Positions 62,740 through 64,000 of a stretch of 64,000 nt of DNA are shown in pieces. The stretch's first letter is position 1. Each line of letters begins with the position of its first letter. The stretch comes from Moniliella sp. 'wahieum'. Lineage: Eukaryota; Basidiomycota; Moniliellomycetes; Moniliellales; Moniliellaceae. A program made the position numbers and the translations under genes. Location: NCBI GenBank assembly GCA_003971905.1, contig RSEE01000029.1, positions 310,001-374,000 of the forward strand. The letters run 5' to 3'. Below the pieces are notes generated by a model. That model saw only the letters and a program-made list of their open reading frames with translations. It made no database searches and was not told where the DNA came from.

Positions 62740-64000
62740 GCGCTTCTGCTATCCCGAAGGGTATCGATGGAGAGACGAGGGGTGGTGGGGTGGATGGTGG
62801 TTGGTGGTTGAAGGACATAGTAATAGGCTTGTTGCCCGAAGGGCTCAATGTACGCTTAATAACCGGCACAACCACGCGGCAACCGCACCAACCTGCATGC
62901 CACATGCCACATGTCACACGTGCCATTGCATACGTCATGATTTTTCCACCCCCACATGCAGTCGCAACGTTGCGCGTAAACTATACGGACCTCCATCAGC
63001 GCCATCAGTGCATCAGCCCATCAGTCGATGGACAGGGCAGGCATCACAAGCAGGAAGCGTGCAGTGTCCATTTGTTTGTGCCCGGGGGCCGCATCTCTGC
63101 TCTTTCCCCGCCAGCTGATGTATGCCTTCCCCGGGCAATTGCATCCTCCCGACACACTGTGCTTCTTCAATCCCTGCCTTAGTTGCTCCACGCCCACAGA
63201 GTTCCCTTCCGACAGCCCGCCTCTTTACTAGCGAGAGAGTCAGCGGACAATCCATACTGCTCCTCCGCTGCCCGTCATGGGAAAAGGGCTCATCGGAACG
63301 ATGCTTTCTTCCCGTCGCGCCCGGTCGTGGCCGAACCCTGTCCCCGTTGCGACCGACTGCGGTGCGTCAGTTTAAAGCCCTGGCGGGGCGTATTAATAGT
63401 CTTTACCTCTCCATGGAAAGTTCTCCGGCCCATGCACTTTGTCAATATTCAATTAACCCTCAAAAGGCTTGGTATTCACTTCCTCGGGTCCCTCCCTCAG
63501 AGCGATACCTGTACGCTTGTGCTCGCGCATGGTTATAGTCCTTCTATAGCCGAGCAGTTAGTCATTGTATTTTTGCCGAGCGGGTCTGCCCTCTGGTACC
63601 GGCCTCTAGCCGAGACAGTGCCCTCTGGTGCTTCCCTCAGGGAGAGACCCTTGTGCTCACGCTTAGTTAGTCAATGCACTACAAGCATCCCTGTCGTTCA
63701 TCGGCTGCTTGCTATCATGGCGCTTATCGACCAGCCTGTCCCTGCCCTGTTCACCCTGTTCGTATCCTGTTGTTGCACCTATTCTACCTTCTACCACCCT
63801 TACGAATTTACGACTTATGTGACCCCTCTGCCAGGACTCGCAGTAGCGCTTGCTTTTCATTACGACTTTGTCTGATTCCGTCTGCTACAGCGCCTCGAGT
63901 GTGGTAAAGCCACCCGGAAACCGCATTACCCCGGAACTCCTGGACCCCTTCAGTGGTCTGACGACCTACAACGCAGCTCCTACCTCGGAGGGTCTGACCT
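62740..64000. other. unannotated right end of the window
   Basis: The first 200 bases are the promoter of the carrier-like gene. A plus-strand frame is open from 63183 to 63875, with an internal ATG at 63718, but the protein has no recognisable domain and ordinary codon usage cannot be judged. The sequence may be the leader or first exon of a gene continuing beyond the window. Confidence 0.35.

Overview
This window is nuclear DNA from a filamentous or yeast-like fungus, most likely a basidiomycete. The evidence is a FKS-type beta-1,3-glucan synthase, a two-domain fungal fluoride exporter, an APSES/ankyrin G1/S transcription factor, short GT-AG introns (about 50-140 nt) in many genes, an intron-containing tRNA-Asp, and GC-rich coding DNA with polyglutamine and Ser/Pro-rich linkers. 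The exact species cannot be read from the sequence.

Layout from left to right: a partial Ser/Thr-rich surface protein (+, 2-1552); a large SH3/Ras-association protein (+, 2990-7630) convergent with a SAC7-like RhoGAP (-, 8550-11764); a gene-poor, repeat-bearing stretch; a MATE transporter (-, 15446-17872); a second gene-poor stretch whose only gene is tRNA-Asp (20908-20996); an unrecognised low-complexity protein with a PAM2-like motif (+, 23359-26199); then a minus-strand run of an Mbp1-like factor, condensin subunit H, a Tim17-family protein and a thiol/glutathione peroxidase (26925-36578). After a third gene-poor gap come a nucleoside hydrolase and V-ATPase subunit E (+), phosphopantothenate-cysteine ligase and MCM3 (-), the glucan synthase FKS1 (+, 50088-55462), the fluoride exporter (+), enolase (-) and a mitochondrial-carrier-like protein (-). 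The last 1.2 kb has no gene I can support.

Most genes are housekeeping: replication and chromosome condensation, cell-cycle transcription, cell-wall synthesis and Rho control of it, glycolysis, CoA synthesis, vacuolar acidification, redox and fluoride defence. No co-regulated cluster or mobile system is evident.

Two features dominate. First, almost every conserved gene is broken by single-base indels, often a base missing from a homopolymer, while neighbouring conserved sequence is intact. This looks like uncorrected long-read consensus error rather than gene decay, so gene ends and products here are approximate. Second, the larger intergenic gaps carry islands of tandem or near-tandem self-complementary short words (AAGCTT, ATGCAT, AGTACT, AACGTT, GATC-type, GGTTACC) that recur in several gaps and are not explained by any gene.
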